Shown here one piece after another: positions 49,740 to 57,678 of a DNA stretch of 64,000 nucleotides. The notes beneath the pieces were generated by a model. That model was not told the DNA's origin, did not search any database, and saw only the letters and a list, made by a program, of their open reading frames with translations. Every line of letters starts with the position of its first letter. The stretch's first letter is position 1. The stretch comes from Streptomyces sp. man185. Its GTDB lineage: Bacteria > Actinomycetota > Actinomycetes > Streptomycetales > Streptomycetaceae. The position numbers and the translations under genes were made by a program. The stretch lies in the NCBI GenBank assembly GCA_002551355.1, contig NTHE01000025.1:45474-109473 (forward strand), read 5' to 3'.

Positions 49740-51398
49740 TCAGGCGGGCAGCCGCCCCAGCAGGGCCGCGAAGTCCGTGCTCGCGGGAAGGGTGCCGAAG
49801 GCGAGCCCGCGGTCCCCGGCGAGACGCGACGCGCAGAACGCGTCGGCCACCGCCGCCGGTGCGTGGCGCACCAGCAGTGAGCCCTGCAGAACGAGCGCGG
49901 CCCGTTCGGCGACCCGGCGGGCCCGGAGCTGCGCGTCCTCCGGCCGGGCCAGCTCGGCCCGCAGCTCCCGCCAGGCCGCGTCGAGGCGCGCGTCCGCTCC
50001 GGTGGCCGCCCCGATCTCGGCGCTCAGGGCCGCCAGGGAATCGGGCTCCCGCGTCAACGCCCGCAGCATGTCGAGGGCGTTGACATTGCCGGACCCCTCC
50101 CAGATGCCGTTGAGCGGGGCCTCGCGGTACAGCCGCGGCATCCCGGACGCCTCGTCGTACCCGTTGCCGCCGAGGCACTCCAGGGCCTCGGCGACCGCGG
50201 CGGGCTGTCGCTTGCACACCCAGTACTTGCCGACGGCGGTGGCCAGGCGGAGGAAGGCACGTTCCCCGGCGTCGCCCCGGTGGGCGCGGTCGGCGGCCCC
50301 CGCCAGGCGCAGGGCCAGGGTCGTGGCGGCCTCGGATTCCAGGGACAGGTCCGCCAGGACGTTGCGCATCAGGGGCTGGTCGATCAACTCGACGCCGAAC
50401 ACCGAGCGGTGGCGCGCGTGGTGGGCCGCCTGTGCGAGCGCGGCCCGGGTGCCGGCGGCGGACCCGAGCACACAGTCGAGCCGGGTCATCGTCACCATGT
50501 CGATGATCGTGCGCACGCCCTTGCCCTCGTCACCGACGAGCCAGGCCACGGTGTCGTCGAACTCGGGCTCGCTCGAAGCGTTGGACCGGTTGCCGAGCTT
50601 GTCCTTGAGCCGCTGGATCCGGAAGGTGTTCCGTTTCCCGTCCGGCAGCACGCGCGGCACCAGGAAGCACGACAGGCCGCCGGGCGACTGGGCCAGCACC
50701 AGGAAGAGGTCGTTCATCGGCGCGCTGGTGAACCACTTGTGCCCCCGCAGCCGCCAGGTGCCGTCGTCCTGCTCGGCGGCGGCCGTGGTGTTGGCGCGCA
50801 CATCGGTGCCGCCCTGCTTCTCCGTCATCCCCATACCGGCGAGCAGGCCGCGCTTGGCGGCGGGGGCGCTCAGCCCGGGCTCGTACACCCTGCTGGTCAG
50901 CAGCGGCTCATATGTCTTGGCGAGGTCGGGGGAGCGGCGCAGCGCCGGTACGACGGCGTACGTCATCGAGACCGGGCACAGGTGTCCCTGCTCCAGCATC
51001 GTGGCCAGCATGAAGCCGCCGGCCCGGGCGACATGGGCCCCGGGTCGCTCGTCGGCCCAGGCGGCCCCCGCCAGACCCGCACGCACCGAGGAGTCCATCA
51101 AGGAGTGGTAGGCGGGGTGAAACTCGACCTCGTCGATCCGGTGGCCGAAGCGGTCGTGCGTACGCAGCTCCGGTTCGTGCCGGTTGGCCTGGTCGGCCCA
51201 GTGCTGCGCCTCCTCGCTGCCGACGTACCGGCCGAAGCGGTGCAGCTCCTCCAGGTGCCACGCGGCGCCCTCGCGGCGCACCCCTTCGAGCAGCACCGCG
51301 TCCTCGGCGGCGTCGTGACCGGTGAGCGCAGGCGCCTGGTTCGTCACCTCGTGCGTCACGGCGGTCGGATTGCTGCGTGGTGCGACGGGCGTGGGCAT
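49740..51398 (-). CDS. aidB: AidB-like acyl-CoA dehydrogenase family protein
   Basis: The 552-residue flavoprotein starts MPTPVAPRSNPTAVTHEVTN after GAGGAG. It has GMGMTEKQGGTDVRANTT, RLRGHKWFTSAPMNDLFLVL, LKDKLGNRSNASSEPEFDDT and CLGGNGYDEASGMPRLYREA, which are the marks of AidB, the FAD-dependent protein of the adaptive response to DNA alkylation. The family is proposed to bind DNA and destroy alkylating agents or to protect promoters. The downstream neighbour in the same direction is a TetR regulator. Confidence 0.88.
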   Translation of the reverse strand: MPTPVAPRSNPTAVTHEVTNQAPALTGHDAAEDAVLLEGVRREGAAWHLEELHRFGRYVGSEEAQHWADQANRHEPELRTHDRFGHRIDEVEFHPAYHSLMDSSVRAGLAGAAWADERPGAHVARAGGFMLATMLEQGHLCPVSMTYAVVPALRRSPDLAKTYEPLLTSRVYEPGLSAPAAKRGLLAGMGMTEKQGGTDVRANTTAAAEQDDGTWRLRGHKWFTSAPMNDLFLVLAQSPGGLSCFLVPRVLPDGKRNTFRIQRLKDKLGNRSNASSEPEFDDTVAWLVGDEGKGVRTIIDMVTMTRLDCVLGSAAGTRAALAQAAHHARHRSVFGVELIDQPLMRNVLADLSLESEAATTLALRLAGAADRAHRGDAGERAFLRLATAVGKYWVCKRQPAAVAEALECLGGNGYDEASGMPRLYREAPLNGIWEGSGNVNALDMLRALTREPDSLAALSAEIGAATGADARLDAAWRELRAELARPEDAQLRARRVAERAALVLQGSLLVRHAPAAVADAFCASRLAGDRGLAFGTLPASTDFAALLGRLPA

Positions 51399-51470
51399 CG
51401 GATCTCCTCGGGTAAGCGGGGCGGCCGGGTGGGGCACGCCGGATGCGGGGGCGGGGCACGGGCGGGCCGG

Positions 51471-52076
51471 TCAGTCAGACGCACCCGCGCAGCGCAGGGC
51501 CACGCCGGCGAGGCCGGCGACGAGCCGGTCCGCGTCGTGCGGGCCCGAGGTGCTCAGCGGGTACACGAGGACCTCGCCGATGGCGCCGGTGAGCGCCGCG
51601 GCGGTGATCTCCGCGTCCTGGCCGGGCAGCCGGCCCGCGGCGACCCCTTCGTCGATCACCGCGGCGAACAGCGCCCGGTAGCGGCGCCGGAAGGCCAGGC
51701 GCTCCGCGCCGACCGCCGGCTCGGCGGGCGCCGCGAGCAGCGCGTACGCCAGGCCGTGGTTCTCCAGGGCGCGGCGGGCGAACACCTCCACCCCCCGGCG
51801 CAACCGGTCGGCGGGGTCACCGCCGCCCTGCAGTACCTCTCCCAGCACGTCCGCCTCGCGCTGCGCGGCCCGTCGGAAGACCTCCACGGCCAGCGCGGAC
51901 TTGGACGAGAAGTGCTGGTAGACGGAGCCGGCGGCGATGCCGGCCGCGTCGGCGACAGCGGTCACGGACGCCTGCGCCCAGCCGACCTCGGCCACGACCT
52001 CGGTGGCGCAGACGACGAGATGCTCCCGGGCGGCTTCGAGCCGACGGATTTCGGCGGGGGTCTTGCGGTAGGCCAT
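51471..52076 (-). CDS. TetR-family transcriptional regulator
   Basis: The 201-residue protein has the N-terminal HTH VTAVADAAGIAAGSVYQHFS (about residues 38-57) in a TetR domain, and a helical C-terminal ligand domain (GAIGEVLVYPLSTSGPHDAD). It lies 72 bases before aidB in the same direction, so it may be co-transcribed with aidB and control it. An imperfect palindrome directly before its start is a candidate autoregulatory operator. Confidence 0.9.
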   Translation of the reverse strand: MAYRKTPAEIRRLEAAREHLVVCATEVVAEVGWAQASVTAVADAAGIAAGSVYQHFSSKSALAVEVFRRAAQREADVLGEVLQGGGDPADRLRRGVEVFARRALENHGLAYALLAAPAEPAVGAERLAFRRRYRALFAAVIDEGVAAGRLPGQDAEITAAALTGAIGEVLVYPLSTSGPHDADRLVAGLAGVALRCAGASD

Positions 52077-52084
52077 GAAAGAAG

Positions 52085-52098
52085 TGAACCATCATTCA
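52085..52098. promoter_or_regulatory. Candidate TetR operator
   Basis: TGAACCATCATTCA has outer TGAA/TTCA arms and lies nine bases before the TetR start. It is short, so confidence is low. Confidence 0.35.
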
Positions 52099-52159
52099 GA
52101 GGTTCCCACCACGGTCGGCTTCCCCGCCCCGGCTCGCCGGGCGCCGACCGCCCACCGCC

Positions 52160-53380
52160 TCAGGACGGGGTCGAACCCTGCGGGGACCGGAGAACGAGCA
52201 GGGTGATCTCGCTCGGGGCGAAGACGCGGAAGGGCGGACCCCAGAAGCCGGTGCCGCGGCTGGTGTAGAGGAGTGTCCGCGCGCCGTGGCGGCTGAGGCC
52301 GGCGACGGCCGGCTGGTCGAGGCGGACCAGGTAGTGGAACGGCCAGATCTGGCCCCCGTGGGTGTGGCCGGAGAGCTGGAGGTCGATGCCGTGGGCCGCC
52401 GCGCGGTCGATGAACTTGGGCTGATGGGCGAGGAGCAGGACCGGGAGATCGGGGTCCGTGCCGTCGAGGGCTCCGGCGAGATGGGCGCGGTGCCCGGCCA
52501 GTCCGGAGGACTCGGCGGTGACGTCGTCGACGCCGGCGACCACGAGGCTGTCACCGCCACGTTCGAGCAGCAGATGCCGGTTGCGCAGCGGCTCCCATCC
52601 CAGCTCGTCCATCAGGTCGACCCAGCCCTGGGCCTCGCTGTAGTACTCGTGGTTGCCGGTGACGTAGAGACGGGCCCGAGTCGCCTGCACGGTACCCAGC
52701 GGAGCGGCCTGGGCGCGACGGCGTTCGGCCGTGCCGTCCGCGATGTCGCCGGTGTGGCAGACCAGGTCGGCCTCCAGGGAGTTCACCCTCTCGCAGACGC
52801 GTGCGGACCAGCGGGCGCGGTCGAGCGGCCCGTAGTGGGTGTCGGTGATCAGGACGACCCGGGTGCCGTCCAGCCCGGCTCCCAGACGCGGAAGCCGCAC
52901 ATCGAGCCGGCGGACGCGTGGCACGCGTCGGGCCTCGACGTACCCCCAGGCGAGCAGCACGGCGGCGACGCCGAGGGCGGCCCAGGTGGCGATGCGCGCC
53001 CGGCCCTGCCCGTCACCGACGCCGGCCACCGTCAGGGCGAGCCGCAACAGGACGCCGAGCAGAACGGACCAGGTGAACAGGACCCATATGCTGCCGAGCA
53101 GCGTGTCGCCGACGATCGCCGCCCGGTCCTGCTGGCGTCGGCCGTGGCCCCACGCCATCGCGAGCGGCATGCCGATCAGGCCGAGGACGAACAGCGTGGT
53201 GCCGATCAGCGTGACGGGGAGCGGCCAGCGCTGCCCGGTGTGCAGGAGAACCCAGCACGGCACGGCCCACAGCAGGACGGGGGCGACCAGGGGGATGTAG
53301 CGCATCAGGCGCTGCAGTCGCCCCCGTGGCTCCCCTTGTGCCGCGCTGTCGGCGGATCGGATATCGCTGGTTTCGGTCAC
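52160..53380 (-). CDS. Membrane-anchored metallophosphoesterase
   Basis: The GTG at 53380 follows AGGAGGG at five bases. The 406-residue protein has four hydrophobic segments in the first 150 residues and then a metallophosphoesterase domain: VLITDTHYGPLDRAR (DxH), VCHTGDIADGTAERR (GD), LYVTGNHEYYSEAQG (GNHE), LLLAHQPKF (H) and LQLSGHTHGGQIWPF (GHTHG), all five metal-binding blocks. The branch is similar to bacterial YkuE/YaeI-type enzymes acting on lipid phosphates such as UDP-diacylglucosamine-like or undecaprenyl substrates. Substrate not known. Confidence 0.9.
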   Translation of the reverse strand: MTETSDIRSADSAAQGEPRGRLQRLMRYIPLVAPVLLWAVPCWVLLHTGQRWPLPVTLIGTTLFVLGLIGMPLAMAWGHGRRQQDRAAIVGDTLLGSIWVLFTWSVLLGVLLRLALTVAGVGDGQGRARIATWAALGVAAVLLAWGYVEARRVPRVRRLDVRLPRLGAGLDGTRVVLITDTHYGPLDRARWSARVCERVNSLEADLVCHTGDIADGTAERRRAQAAPLGTVQATRARLYVTGNHEYYSEAQGWVDLMDELGWEPLRNRHLLLERGGDSLVVAGVDDVTAESSGLAGHRAHLAGALDGTDPDLPVLLLAHQPKFIDRAAAHGIDLQLSGHTHGGQIWPFHYLVRLDQPAVAGLSRHGARTLLYTSRGTGFWGPPFRVFAPSEITLLVLRSPQGSTPS

Positions 53381-53843
53381 GCTTGCCCTCCTGAGGTTCG
53401 GCCCGGCGGAACCTGCCCGTGGCGGGGACGGGTGGTGGCCACGGCACAGCGTTGTGCCGGCCACCCGCCCGCGGTCCCGACACGGTCCGCCGCCCATGCC
53501 TTCATTCTGCTCCGGTCCCGACTGCCGGATTCTCTCGCGGGACGCATGGTCCGCTTCCGGGGGCCACCTTCCGACCCCGCCGGGTGATCGCGCCACTACT
53601 ATGGGTGTACGCGCCGATCCTGGGAGCACTCGTGCCGGATCACACCCCGGACCATCCACCGAAGACGCCACCGCCACCGCAGCGCCCTGCGCAGCCGCCG
53701 CGCCCAGCCTCGGGCTGAGGGGAGGGAACGGCACGGGCCCGGATGCCGGTGCGGAACCTGCGGTCGGTGACCTGGCCGCTCGGGGGCGGACACCGCGCCC
53801 GGGACGGCCCGAGATGTGGCGGCTCTCGACCATGCCGACCGAC
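53381..53843. other. Gene-poor stretch
   Basis: No convincing gene. A short plus-strand frame of about 30 codons ends at 53718 (GTG near 53633, proline-rich VPDHTPDHPPKTPPPPQRPA) with GGGAG before it, but composition alone does not support it. The metallophosphoesterase promoter should be here. Confidence 0.5.
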
Positions 53844-54365
53844 TCAGTCGTCGGCCGCGACGAGGAGCGTGATCCGTCCGGCCGAGCGGTCGATGAGCAC
53901 GAATTCGTGGAACTCCTCGTGCACGCGCCCCCAGTCATGAACGGCCTCATCCCCGAGCCCGCTCAAGCAGTGGATCTGGTCGGCCGCGGCCAAGGAGTCG
54001 AACACCTTCTGCTGCAGGTCCAGCCGCAGCTTGGCGGGCACGTCCCCGAACCGCCTCGCCCATCGCCAAAGGACGTGCGCGCTCTCCTCCCGGCTGACGG
54101 CTTCGTAGGCGTCAGGGGTGACCTGGCTCAGCCAGTACGGCCCGTGTCTGGCCCCCTCCGCCAGGACTCCGCCGCCCGCGTAGTCGTTCCGGAACTGTTC
54201 ATGCCCGATGAGCGCCGCGAGCGGTTCCCGACCCCCGAAGGACTCCGCAGCGAGCCGCAGGTGCTTGATGTCCACCCACCTGAAGCCGTGCGACCTCGGA
54301 TCCTGGAACGTGTAGTCCCGGAAATTGATGAAGGTACTGGCCTCAAGGGTGAGCTGGTTCTGCAT
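53844..54365 (-). CDS. Unrecognised protein, 173 residues
   Basis: The open frame has an ATG at 54365 (MQNQLTLEASTFINFRDYTF). The product is soluble, with mixed helix and strand and many aromatic residues and histidines (SHGFRWVDIKHLRLAAESFG, HVLWRWARRFGDV, DWGRVHEEFHEFVLIDRSAG). No family was recognised. The Trp and His content looks protein-like and codon use is ordinary, but GC is somewhat lower than around it. It may be part of an accessory segment with the next gene. No partner is obvious. Confidence 0.6.
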   Translation of the reverse strand: MQNQLTLEASTFINFRDYTFQDPRSHGFRWVDIKHLRLAAESFGGREPLAALIGHEQFRNDYAGGGVLAEGARHGPYWLSQVTPDAYEAVSREESAHVLWRWARRFGDVPAKLRLDLQQKVFDSLAAADQIHCLSGLGDEAVHDWGRVHEEFHEFVLIDRSAGRITLLVAADD

Positions 54366-54540
54366 GACGCCACAGCCTACGAGCCGAACCGGTTCGCTCC
54401 GCGGCTCCGTCGGACGGGCCCTGGCGGTATTGACCGGCGGCGGTGTTTCACGCGGGTGACGGGGTGCCCCGGCCGATCACAAGAGCGGCGAATCCTCCGT
54501 CTACGCCGAGTTCGTACGCGGGGCGCGGGCCGACGCCCCC

Positions 54541-55137
54541 TCACCGGTCCGCGCCGGGCCAGACCGCCACGAGGTCCGCGTAGTCGGCGAAGCGAGGCCC
54601 TGGAACCGTGTCGTGGCTCGATTCACCGTTCAGCCAGCAGATCTCCAAGGTGTCGCTCTCGGTGTCGAGCAGACAGCACACTCCGCCGCAGGCGGCGGTG
54701 AGGCCGGTGAACACGGCTCTGACGCTTGCGGATCGCTCGAACAGCCGGCTCATCCCCGACGTGGCTGCGGTGAACTCCAGTGACGCGAAGCGAGGGTGTG
54801 GCACGGGCGCGAACTTCACCCTGAGGTAGACGTAACCCACCGCGACTCTCCCGGACGCGTCGGTTTCGTACTCACGGTCCGCGCCGTACTCGCGCAGAGC
54901 GTCGTCGACGCCGAACAGGATGGAGGTGTCGAGTTCAAGCACGTCGCCCGCGGAGCAATCCACCGGCTCACTCTTGAAGTTCGAGGTGAACGGGAGGTCG
55001 AGCCGGGCACCGTCGGGCATGGTGACCGTGAGCGGCGTCCTCCGTCGGACCGGCGGCGCCAGCTTGGTGAGCTCGCTCAGCGCCCTGCCGACGTCATGAG
55101 TGGGCACGAGGATCCGGTAGCTGTAGTCAAGGCCCAT
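54541..55137 (-). CDS. Unrecognised protein, 198 residues
   Basis: From the ATG at 55137 the product begins MGLDYSYRILVPTHDVGRAL. It is a soluble protein, with strands in the first half (PLTVTMPDGARLDLPFTSNF, GRVAVGYVYLRVKFAPVPH) and a Cys pair (CGGVCCLLDTESDTLEICWL) near residue 155. It resembles hypothetical proteins of Streptomyces but no domain name could be assigned. A 175-base gap separates it from the other unrecognised gene, and both read in the same direction. Confidence is high that it is a gene and low on its function. Confidence 0.65.
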   Translation of the reverse strand: MGLDYSYRILVPTHDVGRALSELTKLAPPVRRRTPLTVTMPDGARLDLPFTSNFKSEPVDCSAGDVLELDTSILFGVDDALREYGADREYETDASGRVAVGYVYLRVKFAPVPHPRFASLEFTAATSGMSRLFERSASVRAVFTGLTAACGGVCCLLDTESDTLEICWLNGESSHDTVPGPRFADYADLVAVWPGADR

Positions 55138-55678
55138 ACGCCTCGCCCCTTGTCGTCGAACTGGATCTTCCCTGGCATGCCCGCACGTGTTCGGGACCTG
55201 GGCATTGTCCGGGAGGCATACAGGGGCCCGCGAACCGTTTTCTTCCTCGATCGGCTTCGATCGGCTTCGAAGCGGTCTTCGGAGCGGGCCGGACGGTGGC
55301 GCGGCGGGTGGTTTCGGCGTGCCCATTGCCGCAGCCGTCTGACCCCCGTTCCTTTAGGTAGCGCTACGCATTGATAGGCGCCGTCCGAGCGCCGCAAACT
55401 CTGGGTGGCCGGAACACGTCGAACGGCAGGCGAAGGAACCCAGCTCACCACCTTCCGTGCATACGGGGTGTACGGCTGCCTCAGCCCCCCCGGCAGGCGT
55501 GAATCGGCAATACCGGGCGGAGGGGCGACGGCCTCCCGCGTGGCAAGCCCCATGACAGGTCATCCCTGCGGCCGCCCGACCTGACCTCCAGCCACCAGCC
55601 TCTTCCGTGGTGCTGCATGCCGAGCGGTCCACCCCCACCAGGCCCGACCGGGCCTGTGACGCACCATGAGGAGAAACT
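55138..55678. other. Gene-free region before the subtilisin-like protease
   Basis: No gene is supported; the long open frames here are shadows. A direct tandem of ATCGGCTTCG occurs near 55248-55268. The region must contain the promoter for the S8 protease on the plus strand, but no clear element was found. Confidence 0.5.
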
Positions 55679-57292
55679 GTGGATCGTCCAGCTCGCACCT
55701 TGCGGAGACTGCTCGCCGTGGGCGCCAGTGCCGCCCTGCTCGTCGGCGCCGCCTCGACCGCCGGGGCCGCGGCCGCGCCCGTACCGCCGGGTGGTGGCGA
55801 GGGCCGCATCGTCGGTGCGGATCGCCCCGGCGCGGTCGAAGGTTCCTACATCGTCACGCTCAAGGACTCGGTCGCCCGCACGGAGATACCCTCCGTCGCG
55901 AAGTCCCTGTCCGAGCGCCACGCGGGCAAGGTCAGAAACACCTACACCACCGCCCTGCGCGGCTTCTCGGTGAAGATGAGCGAGGAGAAGGCGAAGCGGC
56001 TCGCCGCCGACCCCTCGGTGGCCCGGGTCGAAGCCGACGGCGTTGCCCATGCCACCGGTACCCAGCCCAATCCGCCTTCTTACGGACTGGACCGCATCGA
56101 CCAGCGCAGCCTCCCGTTGGACAAGAGCTTCACCTACCCCAGTGACGCCTCCGACGTCACCGTCTACGTCGTCGACTCCGGCGTACGCCTGAGCCACAGC
56201 GACTTCGGTGGCAGGGCCGCCAGCGGCTACGACTTCATCGACAACGACTCCAACGCCTCCGACTGTCATGGGCATGGCACCCACGTCGCCGGGACCGCCG
56301 CCGGCAGCTCCTACGGAGTCGCCAAGGCCGCCAAGGTGGTCAGCGTCCGCGTCCTGAACTGCCAGGGCTCCTCCGGTACCACCTGGGACCCGGTCCTCCG
56401 CGGCATCGACTGGGTCACCAAGAACGCCAAGAAGCCCGCCGTGGTCAACATGAGCGTCGGCGGCGGCAAGACCCAGTCCATCAACGACGCGATCAACAAC
56501 TCCATCGCCTCCGGCATCCCCTGGGTCGTCGCGGCCGGGAACAACAACGCCGACTCCTGCCAGTACTCGCCCTCGTCCACCCCGGCGGCGATCACGGTCG
56601 GCGCCACGAACAGCTCGGACGCCCGCGCCACCGGCTGGAGCAACGGCCAGGCCTCCAACTACGGCACCTGCCTCGACATCTTCGCGCCCGGCGACAAGAT
56701 CATCTCCACGTCCAACGCGGGCGACAGCGCCAACCAGTCCATGAGCGGCACCTCCATGGCATCCCCGCACACGGCTGGAGCCGCCGCGCTGCTCCTGGCC
56801 GCCACCCCTTCCCTCACACCGGCCCAGGTCCGCGACAAGCTGGTCGCCGACGCCACCCCGGACAAGATCAGCGACGCCCGCGCCGGCTCACCCAACCGGC
56901 TCCTCTTCACCGGCACCGGCGGCGGCGAGGACCCCACCGATCCCCCCGGCAAGAAGTTCGAGAGCACCGGCCAGGTCCAGATCCGCGACAACGCCACCGT
57001 CGAGTCCCCCATCACCGTGACCGGCATCGACGGCAACGGCCCCGCCAACCTGGCGGTCACCCTCGACATCCGCCATACCTTCCGCGGTGACCTCAAGGTC
57101 GAACTGCTGCCCCCGGGCGGAGGCGTGGCCGTGCTGAAGGACTTCAACGCCAACGACAGCGCCGACAACGTCCAGGGCACGTTCACGGTCGACGCCTCCG
57201 GCAAACCCGCCAACGGCGTCTGGAAACTCCGCGTCACCGACAACTGGGTCAACGACACCGGCTACGTCGACTCCTGGTCCCTCCAGTTCTGA
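55679..57292 (+). CDS. Secreted subtilisin-like serine protease (S8) with P-domain
   Basis: The GTG at 55679 follows GAGGAGAA. The 537-residue precursor has a signal peptide (to about 32), an I9-type inhibitor propeptide (SYIVTLKDSVARTEIPSVAK to about 120), and the catalytic domain with D166 (VYVVDSGVRLSH), H199 (CHGHGTHVAGTAAGSSYG) and S359 (SGTSMASPHTAG), as well as an oxyanion-hole Asn in the VVAAGNNN segment. A C-terminal P/proprotein-convertase-like domain follows (VTLDIRHTFRGDLKVELLPP, DNWVNDTGYVDSWSLQF). It is an exported, self-processing endoprotease. Confidence 0.92.
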   Translation: MDRPARTLRRLLAVGASAALLVGAASTAGAAAAPVPPGGGEGRIVGADRPGAVEGSYIVTLKDSVARTEIPSVAKSLSERHAGKVRNTYTTALRGFSVKMSEEKAKRLAADPSVARVEADGVAHATGTQPNPPSYGLDRIDQRSLPLDKSFTYPSDASDVTVYVVDSGVRLSHSDFGGRAASGYDFIDNDSNASDCHGHGTHVAGTAAGSSYGVAKAAKVVSVRVLNCQGSSGTTWDPVLRGIDWVTKNAKKPAVVNMSVGGGKTQSINDAINNSIASGIPWVVAAGNNNADSCQYSPSSTPAAITVGATNSSDARATGWSNGQASNYGTCLDIFAPGDKIISTSNAGDSANQSMSGTSMASPHTAGAAALLLAATPSLTPAQVRDKLVADATPDKISDARAGSPNRLLFTGTGGGEDPTDPPGKKFESTGQVQIRDNATVESPITVTGIDGNGPANLAVTLDIRHTFRGDLKVELLPPGGGVAVLKDFNANDSADNVQGTFTVDASGKPANGVWKLRVTDNWVNDTGYVDSWSLQF

Positions 57293-57678
57293 ACCAGCCG
57301 GCACGTCACGGCCGCCTCACCCGGCCCTCGCACGGGCAACTGCGCCGACCGGCTTCGGCGGTTCCCCCCGAAGCACCGGCCGGCCCCGGAAAGCGTCACC
57401 CGGTCCGGTGAGCGCTGCCGGGGCCGCTCCACCGGACTGCCGGTGATCCACGTCCCGAACCCCGGTGGATCCCGGCACACCCGGCCGGCGAGCCTCTCCG
57501 CGAACCTCACCGGCCGGGGAGGGGGAGAACGTCTGCGGTGCCCGCACGTGCGCCGCAGACGTCACTCCTCTTTCCACCGCTGTCGGGACGGGCCATCATG
57601 AGGCCGTCCCACGGCCCGGCCGAATCGGCCCGCCTGCCCGTCATTCGCCGATGCCGCCCCGGGGTGCGGAAGGAAGCC
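57293..57678. other. Gene-free region between the protease and the LuxR regulator
   Basis: No convincing gene; an open plus-strand frame belongs to the regulator frame extended upstream. The stretch is GC-rich with small hairpins, the clearest at 57529-57562. Confidence 0.5.
57529..57562 (+). terminator. Hairpin upstream of the LuxR regulator
   Basis: ACGTCTGCGG pairs with CCGCAGACGT (57553-57562), followed by CACTCCTCTTTCC. It may end the protease transcript or act in the regulator leader. Confidence 0.45.

Noticed and set aside
53419..53718. Small proline-rich open frame
   Set aside because: Low complexity, weak start, no similarity recognised; kept only as a note on the gap.
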